Assembly (NCBI GenBank): GCA_041397725.1 | Contig: JAWKVZ010000003.1 | Coordinates: 397,991 to 461,990, forward strand | Direction: 5' to 3' | From: JAGRKR01 sp041397725 | GTDB lineage: Bacteria; Pseudomonadota; Alphaproteobacteria; Rhizobiales; Hyphomicrobiaceae | DNA: 64,000 nt | Shown: positions 8,606 through 17,133 of the stretch, piece after piece | Layout of the letters: the number at the start of each line of letters is the position of its first letter | How positions within the stretch are numbered: position 1 is the first letter of the stretch | Program-made: the position numbers and the translations under genes | The notes under the pieces: model-generated | Databases searched by the model: none | Told to the model about the DNA's origin: nothing | The model's input: the letters and a program-made list of their open reading frames with translations, nothing else

Positions 8606-9532
8606 ATGGTCGTCACGATCGCACATCTGTCCGACCCGCACCTGGCCCCTATGGCGGCGTTCTCGCTCGGGCATCTGCGCACCAAGCGCCTGCTTGGCTA
8701 TCTGAACTGGCAGCGCAACCGCAAGGCCGCGCACCTGCGGCCCGTGCTGGAGCAGCTTGTGCTCGACCTGCTCGAACAGGCTCCCGACCACATCGCCGTC
8801 ACGGGCGACCTTGTCAACATCGGACTGCCCGTGGAGCACGTCGGCGCCCTGGCCTGGCTGCGCCAGCTCGGTCCCGAGGAGCGCGTCACCGTCGTGCCCG
8901 GCAATCACGATATCTACGTGAGAATGCGGAGAGATCCGGGCGCCATGCGCTGGCGGAGCTATATGACCGGCGCTGGCGAGACCCCGCAGGAGGCCGCGCC
9001 TGCCTTCCCATTCGTCCGCCGCCTCGGTGACGTGGCGCTGATCGGGCTCAACTCCGCCCTGCCGCGCCCGCCGTTCATCGCGTCCGGCCGGATCGGACGC
9101 GCTCAGCTCGACGCCTTGCAGCCGCTGCTGGTCCGGCTGGGTGGCGAGGGGCTTTGTCGCGTCGTCCTCGTTCATCATCCCCCGTTGCCCGGCCAGGCGC
9201 CGCGCTCGCGGGCGCTCGAGGACGCCAACCAGCTCGCGGATGTTCTCCGCACAGGCGGCGCCGAACTGGTGCTGCATGGACACAATCATCAGGCGTCGCT
9301 CGTCTGGTGCGAGAGGGCGGGCGGGCTGCCCCGCATTCCCGTCGTCGGCGTGCCCTCGGCATCGATCGGCATCGCCCACCATGACGCGCTGGCGCGCTAC
9401 AACCTCGTTCGGATAGAGAAAGTCGGCACGCGCTGGGCGCTGAACCTGCTCGGGCGCGGACTGGCGGAGCCGGGTGGCGGCGTCGTCGAGTTGGAACGGC
9501 TCGACCTTGCCGATGCCGCTCCGGTCCGCTGA
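8606..9532 (+). CDS. Calcineurin-like metallophosphoesterase
   Basis: A 308-residue phosphoesterase of the CpdA/calcineurin-like type. All five metal-binding motifs are visible in order: SDPHL (D-x-H), GDLVN, GNHD, VHHPP and GHNH, so a dinuclear metal centre is expected. ATG 8606 is preferred because VVTIAHLSDPHL begins the domain directly; an ATG at 8573 would add 11 residues and neither start has a strong ribosome binding site. The substrate could be a cyclic nucleotide, a nucleotide or a phospholipid, and is not determined. Confidence 0.9.
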   Translation: MVVTIAHLSDPHLAPMAAFSLGHLRTKRLLGYLNWQRNRKAAHLRPVLEQLVLDLLEQAPDHIAVTGDLVNIGLPVEHVGALAWLRQLGPEERVTVVPGNHDIYVRMRRDPGAMRWRSYMTGAGETPQEAAPAFPFVRRLGDVALIGLNSALPRPPFIASGRIGRAQLDALQPLLVRLGGEGLCRVVLVHHPPLPGQAPRSRALEDANQLADVLRTGGAELVLHGHNHQASLVWCERAGGLPRIPVVGVPSASIGIAHHDALARYNLVRIEKVGTRWALNLLGRGLAEPGGGVVELERLDLADAAPVR

Positions 9533-9696
9533 TCCCCTGGGGTGGCCGGCGCGTTCGCGCGTCATTGCACCGGCAGCGGGGAGACCGGATGATCAAGGGC
9601 GCCGCGAGGCGCAATTCGTTTCGTAGCTGTCGCGAAGTGCTGCTAAAGAACACGTAGGGATTGAGAGCATTTCATTCGGCCCGCCAGGATTTCAGC

Positions 9697-10926
9697 ATGC
9701 CGCATTCGATCTATCGCAATGAGACGCCGTTCTGGCTGCTGGTCCTGGCAGCCGGAGCGACGGTCGGCGTGTGCTTCGGCATCCGCCAGGCCTTCGGACT
9801 GTATCTGGCACCGATCAGCGCCGACCTGGGCCTCGGGCGCAATGCGTTCGCCTTGTCGATGGGGCTGATGAACCTGACCTGGGGGCTCGCGGCCTTTCCG
9901 GTCGGTGCGATCGCCGACCGCTACGGCGCTACGCGTGTGATCGTCACCGCCGCTCTGTGCTACATGCTCGGCATCTATCTGATGGCGACCGCGCGCAGCG
10001 AGTCGCAACTCGTCATCGCCGGCGCGGTGCTCGGTTTCGGCGTGGCCGGTGGCAGCTTCACGGCGGTGCTTGGGGCGGTCGGTCGGGCGGCGGCGCCGTC
10101 GCGGCGTCAGATGGGCATCACGCTCACGGGCGTCGGCGGCTCGATCGGCATGTTCGCGGCGATGCCCTACGCCCATTGGCTCATCGCCAGCGTGGGTTGG
10201 CAGGAGAGCCTGATGGTGCTGGCGGCGACGGCCGGGTTGATGGCCATCTTCGCCCTGGCTTTCGTGTCGGCCCCGACGGCGGGCAGCATGCCGGGCGCCC
10301 AGAGCATGGGCGCGGCGCTGCGCGAGGCGATGGCGCATCCGGGCTTCGTGCTGCTGACGCTGGGCTTCTTCGTGTGCGGCTTCCACGTCGCCTTCGTCTC
10401 CGTGCATCTGCCGGCCTTCCTCAAGGACAAGGCGTTCGACGCCTGGCTCGGCGCTGGTGCGCTCGCCGCCATCGGCCTCGGCAACATCCTGGGCTCGCTG
10501 CTGTGCGGCAAGGCGGGCGAGTTGATCGAGAAGCGGCTGGCGCTGTCGCTGCTTTATTTCGGACGCGCCATCCTGTTCCTGGTGTTCATCTACATGCCGC
10601 TGAGCGAGGTCACGGTGCTGGTCCTGAGTTTCGCGCTGGGGATCCTCTGGCTCGGGACGGTGCCACTGACGAGCGGGTTGATCATGACGCTGTTCGGGCC
10701 GACGTGGATGTCGATGCTGTTCGGCATCACGTTCCTGGCCCACCAGATCGGCAGCTTCCTCGGGGCCTGGCTCGGTGGCTTCCTCTACGACGTCTTCAAG
10801 TCCTATGATGCGATGTGGTGGATCTCGATCCTGCTCGGCATCGGCGCGGCGCTCATCAATCTGCCGATCCGCGAGCGGCCGGTGGCCCGCTTGAGCCTCG
10901 ATGCCGTCGGCTCGGGACAGACGTGA
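9697..10926 (+). CDS. MFS transporter
   Basis: A 409-residue major facilitator with about 12 hydrophobic helices. Between helices 2 and 3 it has the signature AFPVGAIADRYGATR, and the N-terminal helix RQAFGLYLAPISADLGLGRN resembles the oxalate/formate-antiporter-like and NarK-like MFS members common in alphaproteobacteria. ATG 9697 follows CCAGGAT and gives the normal family N-terminus. The stop overlaps the start of a small membrane protein gene (TGATG), suggesting coupled expression. The substrate is unknown, probably a carboxylate or an antibiotic. Confidence 0.9.
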   Translation: MPHSIYRNETPFWLLVLAAGATVGVCFGIRQAFGLYLAPISADLGLGRNAFALSMGLMNLTWGLAAFPVGAIADRYGATRVIVTAALCYMLGIYLMATARSESQLVIAGAVLGFGVAGGSFTAVLGAVGRAAAPSRRQMGITLTGVGGSIGMFAAMPYAHWLIASVGWQESLMVLAATAGLMAIFALAFVSAPTAGSMPGAQSMGAALREAMAHPGFVLLTLGFFVCGFHVAFVSVHLPAFLKDKAFDAWLGAGALAAIGLGNILGSLLCGKAGELIEKRLALSLLYFGRAILFLVFIYMPLSEVTVLVLSFALGILWLGTVPLTSGLIMTLFGPTWMSMLFGITFLAHQIGSFLGAWLGGFLYDVFKSYDAMWWISILLGIGAALINLPIRERPVARLSLDAVGSGQT

Positions 10927-11132
10927 TGGATATGGCACGCCAGGATACGACACGACAGGACGAGGGCCGCGACCGGGAGCGCTCCGGCGAGCGCATGCCG
11001 ACGGGTGTCAAGGTCGCGTTGTTCGCGGTGCTCGGCGTGATCATGCTGGGTGCGCTGCATCTCATCATGGCGCGTGGGCCTGCGATGCTGCTCGACCTTG
11101 CCGCGCTGTCCCGGTCTTTTCTGTGCTTCTAG
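10926..11132 (+). CDS. Small single-span membrane protein coupled to the MFS gene
   Basis: A 68-residue protein with a charged N-terminal 25 residues rich in Arg, Asp and Glu, one membrane helix (VALFAVLGVIMLGALHLIMA) and a short hydrophobic C-terminus ending SRSFLCF. Its ATG lies within the stop codon of the MFS transporter (TGATG), which implies translational coupling and a possible accessory role. No family is recognised and coding status rests on coupling and the clean membrane helix. Confidence 0.5.
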   Translation: MDMARQDTTRQDEGRDRERSGERMPTGVKVALFAVLGVIMLGALHLIMARGPAMLLDLAALSRSFLCF

Positions 11133-11196
11133 GTGACGGTTTGCCGCGCGGTCGGTGCACCGGCACCGGGTGTGGCCATCGACGAGCGAGGACGGC

Positions 11197-11997
11197 ATGA
11201 AGCGGCTGGATAATCGTGTTGTTGTGGTGATGGGCGGAGGCTCCGTCGCGCCAGGCTGGGGCATCGGTAAGGCGTCGTCGGTCGCCTTCGCGCGCGAAGG
11301 GGCCAAGGTCGCGGTCGTCGACGTCAATCGCGACGCGGCGGAGGAGACCGTCCGCATCATCCGCGAGGAAGGCGGCGAGGCCAGCGCCTATCAGGTGGAC
11401 GCCACTGCGGAGGCGGCGGTGCGAGACCTGATGAAGGAGGTCAGGGCGCGCTACGGCCGCCTCGATGTCCTGCACAACAACGTGGGGCTCGGCAAACGCA
11501 AGGACCCCGCGAGCCTGACCGTCGAGGAATGGCGGCAATCGCTCGACGGCAACGTCCTCGCGCTGCATCTCGCCTCCCAGGCGGCGATCCCCTACATGCG
11601 CGAGCACGGCAAGGGCGTCATCCTCATCACGTCGACGGTGGTGAGCCTGCGCCATGTCGGCCAGTCGCACATCCCCTATGGCGTCACCAAGGCGGCGGCC
11701 AATCACTTCGCGCGGCTGATGGCCGTCGACTACGCCGCGGACGGCATCCGTGTGAATACGATCATCGCGGGGCTGATGGACACGCCGCGCGTTCACCTCA
11801 ACATCGTCGAAGCCTACGGCGGCGATGACAAGCGCATGGTCGCGGAGCGCAGCGGGCAGGTGCCGCTCGGCTTCATGGGTGACGGTTGGGACGTCGCCAA
11901 TGCCGCGGTGTTCCTCGCCTCGGACGACGCCCGCTACATCACGGGTGCGGAGCTGGTGGTCGACGGCGGCCTCACCGCGACGATCCGGGGCGGCTGA
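11197..11997 (+). CDS. Short-chain dehydrogenase/reductase (SDR)
   Basis: A 266-residue classical SDR oxidoreductase. The nucleotide-binding Gly-rich turn is a longer-than-usual variant (MGGGSVAPGWGIGKA), followed by VAVVDVNRD whose acidic Asp favours NAD over NADP. The NNVG motif, catalytic Ser in ITSTVVS, and the YGVTK Tyr/Lys pair are present, and the C-terminus AELVVDGGLTAT is typical. ATG 11197 begins the domain. It is a single gene; the substrate is probably an alcohol, ketone or 3-hydroxyacyl compound. Confidence 0.92.
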   Translation: MKRLDNRVVVVMGGGSVAPGWGIGKASSVAFAREGAKVAVVDVNRDAAEETVRIIREEGGEASAYQVDATAEAAVRDLMKEVRARYGRLDVLHNNVGLGKRKDPASLTVEEWRQSLDGNVLALHLASQAAIPYMREHGKGVILITSTVVSLRHVGQSHIPYGVTKAAANHFARLMAVDYAADGIRVNTIIAGLMDTPRVHLNIVEAYGGDDKRMVAERSGQVPLGFMGDGWDVANAAVFLASDDARYITGAELVVDGGLTATIRGG

Positions 11998-12057
11998 CGC
12001 TGCAACCGGGACAGGCGACGGGCTGACCGAGATCAAGGCATGAGGGCGGTGGTTAGG

Positions 12058-12166
12058 GTGTGATCGGTCGAGATGGACGCGCGAGAGCGCTTTCATCGAG
12101 AGCGTGAATCACACCCTGCGCTCAGGACACCAGGTGTGATCGGTCGAGATGGACGCGCGAGAGCGC
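12058..12166 (+). repeat. Two tandem copies of a dispersed intergenic repeat (copy set 2)
   Basis: A 33-bp sequence beginning GTGTGATCGGTCGAGATGGA occurs twice with perfect identity at 12058-12090 and 12134-12166. The first copy continues into a GAGAGCGTGAATCACAC end, so the unit is bounded by GTGTGAT and ATCACAC inverted ends (12058-12112), and CTCAGGA separates it from the second. The arrangement matches the reverse complement of 7279-7397. It lies in the gap between the SDR and DUF302 genes. Confidence 0.8.
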
Positions 12167-12242
12167 CGATCGCAGTCTGACGTCGCGTATCTTAAGCCGC
12201 TCGGTCCGGCCGCTGAGACGGCCGGGGGAAGGGAGTATCGCC

Positions 12243-12731
12243 ATGCTTGCCAGGACCATCGCTACGCTCGCCAGGAGCCTTGCCGCAGTGCTGCTCGCGC
12301 TCGCTGTCGGTCTCACACCCGCCACCGCCGAAGGGCTCAGGACGTTCACCAAGAAGGCCGCGTTCGACGACGTGAAGTTCGAGCTCAGCAACGCCATCAC
12401 GGCGAAGGGGCTCAAGATCGACTACACCGGCCACATCGGCAAGATGCTGGAGCGCACCGGGGCCGACGTCGGCTCCACCAAGGCCATCTACAAGAGTGCC
12501 GAGTTCTACACGTTCTGCTCCGCCAAGCTGTCGCGGGACATGATGGAGGCGAGCGCCGCCAATATCGGCTACTGCCCCTATGTGATCTTCATCTACGAGA
12601 CCGCCGCCAAGCCGGGCGTCGTTCACGTCGGCTACCGGCGTCCCCCAAGCGGCGGCCGGGGGGCCACCAAGAAGGCACTCGCCGCCATCGACAAACTGCT
12701 CGAGGAGATCGCCAAGGCGGCTGTGAAGTAA
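12243..12731 (+). CDS. DUF302 domain protein, secreted
   Basis: A 162-residue protein with a clear signal peptide (hydrophobic stretch SLAAVLLALAVGLTPATAEG) followed by a DUF302 domain, recognised from FDDVKFELSNAITAKGLKI, the central SAEFYTFCSAKLSRDMMEA and the PYVIFIYETAAKPGVVHVGY strand. DUF302 proteins are small periplasmic or cytoplasmic proteins of unknown biochemical function, often beside redox or respiratory genes. It lies upstream of the cobalamin riboswitch but has its own translation start and is probably a separate transcription unit. Confidence 0.85.
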   Translation: MLARTIATLARSLAAVLLALAVGLTPATAEGLRTFTKKAAFDDVKFELSNAITAKGLKIDYTGHIGKMLERTGADVGSTKAIYKSAEFYTFCSAKLSRDMMEASAANIGYCPYVIFIYETAAKPGVVHVGYRRPPSGGRGATKKALAAIDKLLEEIAKAAVK

Positions 12732-12863
12732 GCGAGCGGCGGCCCGCGCGGTTGTGCGCGCGTGCTGTCTCGCAGCAGGCACGCAGCGGCCCGCAAAATG
12801 CCGCTGCAGGAGTGTTGGCGGTTGACAGCCGGGCTGCCCGTCTGCTTCGCTTCGATATCGCAC

Positions 12864-13053
12864 CGGTCTCCGATGGTTGACCCCATCGGGTGAAAAGGGA
12901 ACGCGGTACGCGCCAACTTCGGCGCCATGCCGCGGCTGCCCCCGCAACTGTAGGCGGCGAGTCCGTACCACTAATCCACTGACCAGGCCCCGAGCCGCGG
13001 TCGGGAAGGCAGGTACCGGGCGCTTGAGCCGCGAGCCAGGAGACCTGCCGGCG
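12864..13053 (+). ncRNA. Cobalamin riboswitch (AdoCbl-type leader)
   Basis: The leader contains the conserved blocks of a cobalamin riboswitch in order: GGTTGACCCCATCGGGTGAAAAGGGAA region near 12884, then GCCGCGGCTGCCCCCGCAAC and TGTAGGCGGCGAGTCC, ATCCACTG, the GAAGGCAGGTACCGGGCG arm, and the closing B12-box segment GAGCCAGGAGACCTGCC. It ends about 240 bp before the btuB start and would reduce expression of btuBFCD when cobalamin is plentiful. Whether it acts on transcription or translation is not clear. Confidence 0.95.
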
Positions 13054-13292
13054 CGTGTCGCCCATTCCTCGTGCGGGGCGCGCGGGGGAGCGGACCACCG
13101 TAGTGGCGACTTCTCGTGTGGGATGAGGGGCGCCAGGACGTGCGGACAGGTCGCGAGCTTCACGCAGATTGAGCTAATCGTATGCCGGGGACGGCGCATT
13201 CGTGCGCTGCTGCTCTGGCTGTCGTCGTGTGTGGTGTTCGAGCTTTTCGCCGTTCCCGTCGCTTCCAGCGAAGCGCCAATGGGGAGGTGGAC

Positions 13293-15275
13293 ATGTGGGG
13301 CTGTCGAACAGGCCGGACGGCAGTGCTGGCGATGCTGATGCTCGCGGGCGCGGTGGATGAAGGCCGCGCGCAAGGTACGGGCGCGACGCCGCTCGAAGGT
13401 ATCATCATTCAATCGGGCGACCTCGGGCTCGCCCCGTCCGACAGCGGCACGAGCGGCACGGCCGTGACGGTCGTCAGCGGCGAGCAGCTTCGCCGCCAGC
13501 AGGTGCGCCATGTATCCGACGCACTCCGCCTCGTGCCGGGGCTCTCGGTCAGCCGCAGCGGCAATCCCGCCGGCGTGACGCAAGTGCGGGTGCGAGGCGC
13601 GGAGGGCAACCACGTCCTCGTCATGATCGACGGCGTCAAGGCCAACGACACTCCGACCGGCGAGTTCGATTTCTCCGATCTGCTGGTGGGCGACATCGAA
13701 CGGATCGAGGTTCTGCGCGGGCCGCAGAGCGGGCTGTGGGGCTCCAATGCCCTGGCTGGCGTCATCAACGTCGTGACGCGCGGCGGCAAAGGGCCGGCGC
13801 GCGCGACGCTGACGGCAGAAGCCGGCGCCTTCGATATGCGCCGCGTGGCGATGGCGCTGCGCGGTGGCACGGAGGCGGCATGGGGCTCGCTCTCGTTCAT
13901 CAGCTACGAGATCGGTGGCTACAACCTCGCCACCTTCGGCAGCGAGCGCGATCCCGCGCGCCAGTCGAGTTTCGCCGCGAACGGCGGCTTCCGCCTATCG
14001 CCCTTCTTTTCCGTGTTCGGTGGTGTGCGGGCCATGAGCAAGTCGTTCGGTTTCGACGACTTCGGCACGCCGCCGGGCGCTGTTCCCGGTGGCTTCACTC
14101 CACAGATCCTCGTCGATGCGCCGAACCGCGGCCGCAAGGAGACGCGCGTCGCCTACGCCACCGCTCAGCTCGAGTTGCTCGACGGGCGCTGGGTGCAGAA
14201 GCTGACAGGCTCCTTCTCCGAGAGTGACGATCGCTCGCTCTTGCCGGGCTTCACGTTCCAGGCGGGCGGCGAGCGCCGACGCCTGACCTATACGTCTCGC
14301 CTCGCATTCGAGGTTCCGGGCCTGTCTGGCGTCAAGCATGCGGTGACCGGCCTCGCCGAGAAGGAATGGGAGGACTTCACGACCTCCAACACCTTCGCTC
14401 CCGCTGCCATCGAGCGTCGGCGGCTGCTGGACAGTCTGGCCTTGCAGTACACGGGCGAGGTCGGCCGCATGCTGTCGCTGAAGGCAGCGGTCCGCCTCGA
14501 CGACAGCAGCGCCTTCGGACGCTTCGACACGTGGAGCCTGTCGGCGTCCTACACCATGAAGCCGACCGGCAGCCGGCTGCATGCAAGCGTCGGCACGGGC
14601 GTTGTGCTGCCGAGCATGTACGAGCAGTTCGGCGAGTTTCCGGGCTTCTTCACCCCCAATCCCGATCTGAGGCCCGAGCGCTCGTTCGGCTGGGACGTGG
14701 GGATCGAGCAGCCGTTCCTCGACGGCCGCGTGGTCGTCGACGTGACCTACTTCGACCAGGACCTTCAGGATGAGATCTTCTCGTCGTTCGCGGGGCCGCC
14801 ACGCAATCTGACGGGGCGCAGCGATCGGCGCGGCGTCGAGGTGAGCGGCCGCATCAAACCGATGCCGGGGCTCACCATCCACACCAGCTACACCTTCCTC
14901 GACGCCCGCGACGGCGACGGCCTCGTCGAGGTGCGCCGGCCCCGCCATGCCGCCAGCGCCGACGCCATCTGGACGTTTGCCGGCGACAAGGCGCGTGTCG
15001 GGCTCGGCGTCGTCTTCAACGGCCGCATGCGCGACGTCGTGCGCGATGCCTTCACGTTCGCGGAAGGCCGCGTCGTGCTCGGCGACTACACGCTGGTCCG
15101 CCTCACCGGCAGCTATCGGCTGACGGAGCAGCTCGAACTGTTCGCCCGCGTCGAGAACCTGCTCGACCAGCGCTATCAGGAGATCTACGGCGTCAATACG
15201 CCCGGCCTCGCCGCCTACGCGGGGCTGCGGCTGCGTCTCGAGGAGCGCGCCCAGGCATCGAGGCCGGGACGGTGA
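13293..15275 (+). CDS. btuB: TonB-dependent vitamin B12 outer-membrane receptor
   Basis: A 660-residue TonB-dependent receptor that would import cobalamin across the outer membrane. It has a signal peptide (LAMLMLAGAVDEGRAQ), a plug domain (VVSGEQLRRQQVRHVSDAL, MIDGVKAND, IERIEVLRGPQSGLWGSNAL, GVINVVTRGG) and a beta-barrel ending with FARVENLLDQRYQEIYG, the second TonB-receptor signature. ATG 13293 has an excellent GGGGAGGTGG site and the signal peptide directly after it; a longer upstream frame is rejected. The C-terminus ends EERAQASRPGR in place of the usual aromatic residue. Control by the preceding riboswitch and linkage to btuFCD support the B12 assignment. Confidence 0.93.
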   Translation: MWGCRTGRTAVLAMLMLAGAVDEGRAQGTGATPLEGIIIQSGDLGLAPSDSGTSGTAVTVVSGEQLRRQQVRHVSDALRLVPGLSVSRSGNPAGVTQVRVRGAEGNHVLVMIDGVKANDTPTGEFDFSDLLVGDIERIEVLRGPQSGLWGSNALAGVINVVTRGGKGPARATLTAEAGAFDMRRVAMALRGGTEAAWGSLSFISYEIGGYNLATFGSERDPARQSSFAANGGFRLSPFFSVFGGVRAMSKSFGFDDFGTPPGAVPGGFTPQILVDAPNRGRKETRVAYATAQLELLDGRWVQKLTGSFSESDDRSLLPGFTFQAGGERRRLTYTSRLAFEVPGLSGVKHAVTGLAEKEWEDFTTSNTFAPAAIERRRLLDSLALQYTGEVGRMLSLKAAVRLDDSSAFGRFDTWSLSASYTMKPTGSRLHASVGTGVVLPSMYEQFGEFPGFFTPNPDLRPERSFGWDVGIEQPFLDGRVVVDVTYFDQDLQDEIFSSFAGPPRNLTGRSDRRGVEVSGRIKPMPGLTIHTSYTFLDARDGDGLVEVRRPRHAASADAIWTFAGDKARVGLGVVFNGRMRDVVRDAFTFAEGRVVLGDYTLVRLTGSYRLTEQLELFARVENLLDQRYQEIYGVNTPGLAAYAGLRLRLEERAQASRPGR

Positions 15276-16114
15276 GACGGCTGGCGCTGCTTGCAGTGCT
15301 GCTCGTGCTCGGCGGCACGGCGAGCGCCGCGGAGAAGCCGCGCCGGATCGTCTCGCTCAATCTTTGCAGCGATCAGATCGTGCTGGCGCTCGTTGATCGC
15401 CAGCGTATCGCGGCCCTCAGTCATCTGGCGGCCGATCCGCTCGTCTCGGCCGTCGCCGCCGAGGCGCGCGCCATCAGGACGACGCGCGGGGAGGCGGAGG
15501 ACGTGCTGGCGCTCGATCCCGACCTCGTCATTGCCGGGGTTGTGACCACCCGCGCCACGCGCGAGCTGTTGCGCCGGCTCGGCCGGCGCGCGGTGGTGAT
15601 TCCCTTCGCCGACGATCTCGCGGCCGTCCGGCGGGCGATTGCGACGGTCGCGGCGGCGGTCGGCGAGGTGGCGCGTGGTGAAGCGTTGATCGCCGAGCTC
15701 GATCGCCGCCTCGGCGCTGCGGCGCCGGCCCCGGGCGAGCGGCGTCCGACGGCGGCCATCTATGGCATCGGCGGGGCGGTCGAGCTGCCGGGTACGCTCG
15801 CGGATGCGCTGTTGCGCCACGCCGGGCTCGACAACGTCGTCGCGCGTCTCAGGCCAGGGGCGAGCGGAGCGGTGTCGCTCGAGGAACTGGTCGCGCGGCC
15901 GCCCGATGTGCTCGTCCTGAGTGGCGCGGCCGAGGCCTACCGGACCGTGGTCGCGGACAATCTGCGCCATCCAGCCCTGCGGGCCATCATGACGCGGCTC
16001 ACCCACGTCGTCGTGCCACAGCGCCTGCTGCTGTGCGGCACGCATCATGTCGCCGCCGCCGTGGAGCGGCTCGCTGCGGCCCGTCGCCGCCTCAATGCCA
16101 GGGGCGCGCCATGA
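15272..16114 (+). CDS. btuF: Cobalamin ABC transporter substrate-binding protein (BtuF-like)
   Basis: Periplasmic helical-backbone binding protein, 280 residues, starting at GTG 15272 which overlaps the btuB stop (GTGA). A short signal peptide (LLAVLLVLGGTASAA) precedes PRRIVSLNLCSDQIVLAL, the family's N-terminal strand, then VIAGVVTTRATRELLRRLG and the second lobe with VSLEELVARPPDVLVLSG. It belongs to the FhuD/BtuF group, and its place between btuB and btuC under a cobalamin riboswitch sets the substrate as a corrinoid. Confidence 0.9.
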   Translation: MRRLALLAVLLVLGGTASAAEKPRRIVSLNLCSDQIVLALVDRQRIAALSHLAADPLVSAVAAEARAIRTTRGEAEDVLALDPDLVIAGVVTTRATRELLRRLGRRAVVIPFADDLAAVRRAIATVAAAVGEVARGEALIAELDRRLGAAAPAPGERRPTAAIYGIGGAVELPGTLADALLRHAGLDNVVARLRPGASGAVSLEELVARPPDVLVLSGAAEAYRTVVADNLRHPALRAIMTRLTHVVVPQRLLLCGTHHVAAAVERLAAARRRLNARGAP

Positions 16115-17133
16115 GCAACGCGGCACCGGCGCAGCGCACGCCGTCCGCAGGACTTCTGTTCGCCATGCTCGGCCTCGGGACGCTGCTCGCCTTTGCCGTT
16201 GCGCTGCTGATCGGGCCGACGGCCATCAGCCCGCGCGCCGTGCTGGCCGCGCTCTTCTCCGACGAGCGCGACGTGACAGCGCTGATCGTTCGCGAGATCC
16301 GGCTGCCGCGCGCCCTTCTCGGGCTGCTGGTCGGGGCAGCACTCGGTGCCTCCGGGGCGGCGTTGCAGGGCTACCTGCGCAATCCTCTGGCGGAGCCGGG
16401 GCTCGTCGGCGTCTCTGCGGGCGGGGCTCTCGGCGCCGTTCTCGCCATCCACACCGGCGTCGCCGCCGCTTTCGCGCTGGCTCTGCCGCTGGCAGGGCTC
16501 GCCGGGGCCGCTCTCGCGGTCCTCATCGTGGTGACGCTCGGGGGTGCGCGCAGCGGCCCTCTCAGCCTCATTCTCGCGGGGGTCGCGGTCTCGAGCGTCG
16601 CAGGCGCGCTGACGGCCCTCGTGCTCAACCTCTCGCGCAATCCCTTCGCCGCTGTCGAGATGGTGTTCTGGACGATGGGCTCGCTCGCCGACCGCAGCCT
16701 GGTGCACGTCGCGCTGGCGGGGCCGATCATCCTCCTCGGGCTCGGGCTGTTGATGCTGATCGGGCGGCCACTCGAGGCGCTGACGCTGGGGGAGGACGTA
16801 GCGCGCAATCTCGGTGTCGACATGGGACGGCTGCGCTGGCTGGTGATCGCGGGCACGGCATTGAGCGTGGGTGCGGCCACGTCGGTCGCCGGAACGATCG
16901 GGTTCGTCGGGCTCGTTGTGCCGCACCTGTTGCGCCCCCGGGTCGGTCATCGACCGCGCCTGCTGCTGCCGGCGAGCCTGCTCGGAGGCGCCATTCTGGT
17001 CCTGGTCGCCGACAGCATCCTGCGTCTCATCACGCCCGGCGGCGAAATCCGCCTTGGCGTGGCGACGGCGCTTCTGGGGGCGCCGTTCTTCGTCTGGCTC
17101 GTACTCGAGACGCGACGGGAGCTGACACCATGA
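16111..17133 (+). CDS. btuC: Cobalamin ABC transporter permease (FecCD/BtuC family)
   Basis: A 340-residue inner-membrane permease with about ten hydrophobic helices. Family motifs are visible: EIRLPRALLGLLVGAALGAS, the LQGYLRNPLAEPGLVGVSAG stretch, FWTMGSLADRS and GTIGFVGLVVPHLLRPRVGH, which includes the coupling-helix region contacting the ATPase. ATG 16111 overlaps the upstream stop, and the gene's own stop overlaps the btuD start, so the transporter subunits are coupled. Confidence 0.93.
   Translation: MSNAAPAQRTPSAGLLFAMLGLGTLLAFAVALLIGPTAISPRAVLAALFSDERDVTALIVREIRLPRALLGLLVGAALGASGAALQGYLRNPLAEPGLVGVSAGGALGAVLAIHTGVAAAFALALPLAGLAGAALAVLIVVTLGGARSGPLSLILAGVAVSSVAGALTALVLNLSRNPFAAVEMVFWTMGSLADRSLVHVALAGPIILLGLGLLMLIGRPLEALTLGEDVARNLGVDMGRLRWLVIAGTALSVGAATSVAGTIGFVGLVVPHLLRPRVGHRPRLLLPASLLGGAILVLVADSILRLITPGGEIRLGVATALLGAPFFVWLVLETRRELTP

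Noticed and set aside
16047..17130. Long plus-strand frame running through btuC in another phase and joined to btuD.
   Set aside because: The part before 17130 is Arg/Ala-rich shadow; only the btuD portion has real motifs, and the true start is ATG 17130.
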